A stretch of 64,000 nucleotides of DNA from positions 231,954-295,953 of the forward strand of contig CAXAMN010023361.1 of NCBI GenBank assembly GCA_963970005.1, written 5' to 3'. Below are positions 63,919 to 64,000 of the stretch, in pieces. Position numbers and translations under genes: made by a program. The DNA comes from Durusdinium trenchii (lineage: Eukaryota; Sar; Dinophyceae; Suessiales; Symbiodiniaceae). A model generated the notes under the pieces. That model searched no databases. It saw only the letters and a program-made list of their open reading frames with translations, and was not told the DNA's origin. Numbering within the stretch: position 1 is the first letter of the stretch; each line of letters starts with the position of its first letter.

Positions 63919-64000
63919 AACTAGTAGTAATGCCCTTTGTTGCTACGAGCGATGCCCTTGCTCCTAGTAGCTTCCTGTTTTTGTAGTAGTAAGGCCAGGA
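63919..64000. repeat. CTAGTAG-type dispersed repeat at the window edge
   Basis: AACTAGTAGTAATGCCC, CTACGAGCGATGCCC, TTGCTCCTAGTAGCTTCCTG and GTAGTAAGGCCAGGA; runs off the window. Confidence 0.75.

Overview
This is a eukaryotic nuclear window, most likely from a dinoflagellate and possibly from the Suessiales/Symbiodiniaceae. The reasons are intron-dense coding with GT/GC donors, many dispersed CTAGTAG-type and TAC-type repeats, a DNA methyltransferase gene broken into small exons, and retroelement ORFs preceded by polypyrimidine-AG sites that suit spliced-leader trans-splicing. The species is not determined. No bacterial features, rRNA, tRNA or CRISPR were seen. Two assembly gaps are present: 10 N at 31495-31504, inside a minisatellite, and 400 N at 56335-56734.

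Layout. 1-812 is a 61-bp satellite followed by an 18-bp satellite. 813-9500 has no confident gene and carries a few small hairpin repeats. 9500-27100, minus strand, is a long row of exons. It encodes, in transcription order, a Cys-containing N-terminal region, a transposase-like segment (DGMDQ, ADN and GHTH motifs), a basic linker, a cytosine-5 DNA methyltransferase with motifs I, II, IV, VI, VIII and X, and a long uncharacterised C-terminal part with a Lys/Glu-rich tract, an HMG-like helix segment and an acidic tail. Several reading-frame breaks and one in-frame TGA suggest either decay or indel errors. 27100-32230 is repeat-rich intergenic DNA with two related inverted-repeat elements and minisatellites.

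The main discovery is 32249-47095. A roughly 13.3-kb retroelement ('element A') is bounded by 372-bp direct repeats differing at one base. It carries at least eight plus-strand ORFs. Six are proline/histidine/threonine-rich proteins (one with a Myb/SANT domain, three that look like paralogues). One is a broken ORF that ends, in the RT frame, at a single TGA. The last is a reverse transcriptase with an N-terminal GIY-YIG-like domain and a YVDN active-site motif. Abutting it head-to-tail is a 1.5-kb coding-poor relative ('element B') with 387-bp terminal repeats. The A and B repeats share a pseudoknot whose stems differ in sequence but keep base pairing. This is strong evidence for a conserved structured RNA in the terminal repeats. 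The architecture is closest to Penelope-like elements with an N-terminal endonuclease, but the multi-ORF body and the pseudoknot repeat are not something I can match to a described family.

47100-64000 is intergenic or unannotatable DNA with microsatellites, CTAGTAG repeats, a long N gap and palindromic repeats. One hairpin repeat family occurs at both ends of the window (2511-2596 and 63368-63443).
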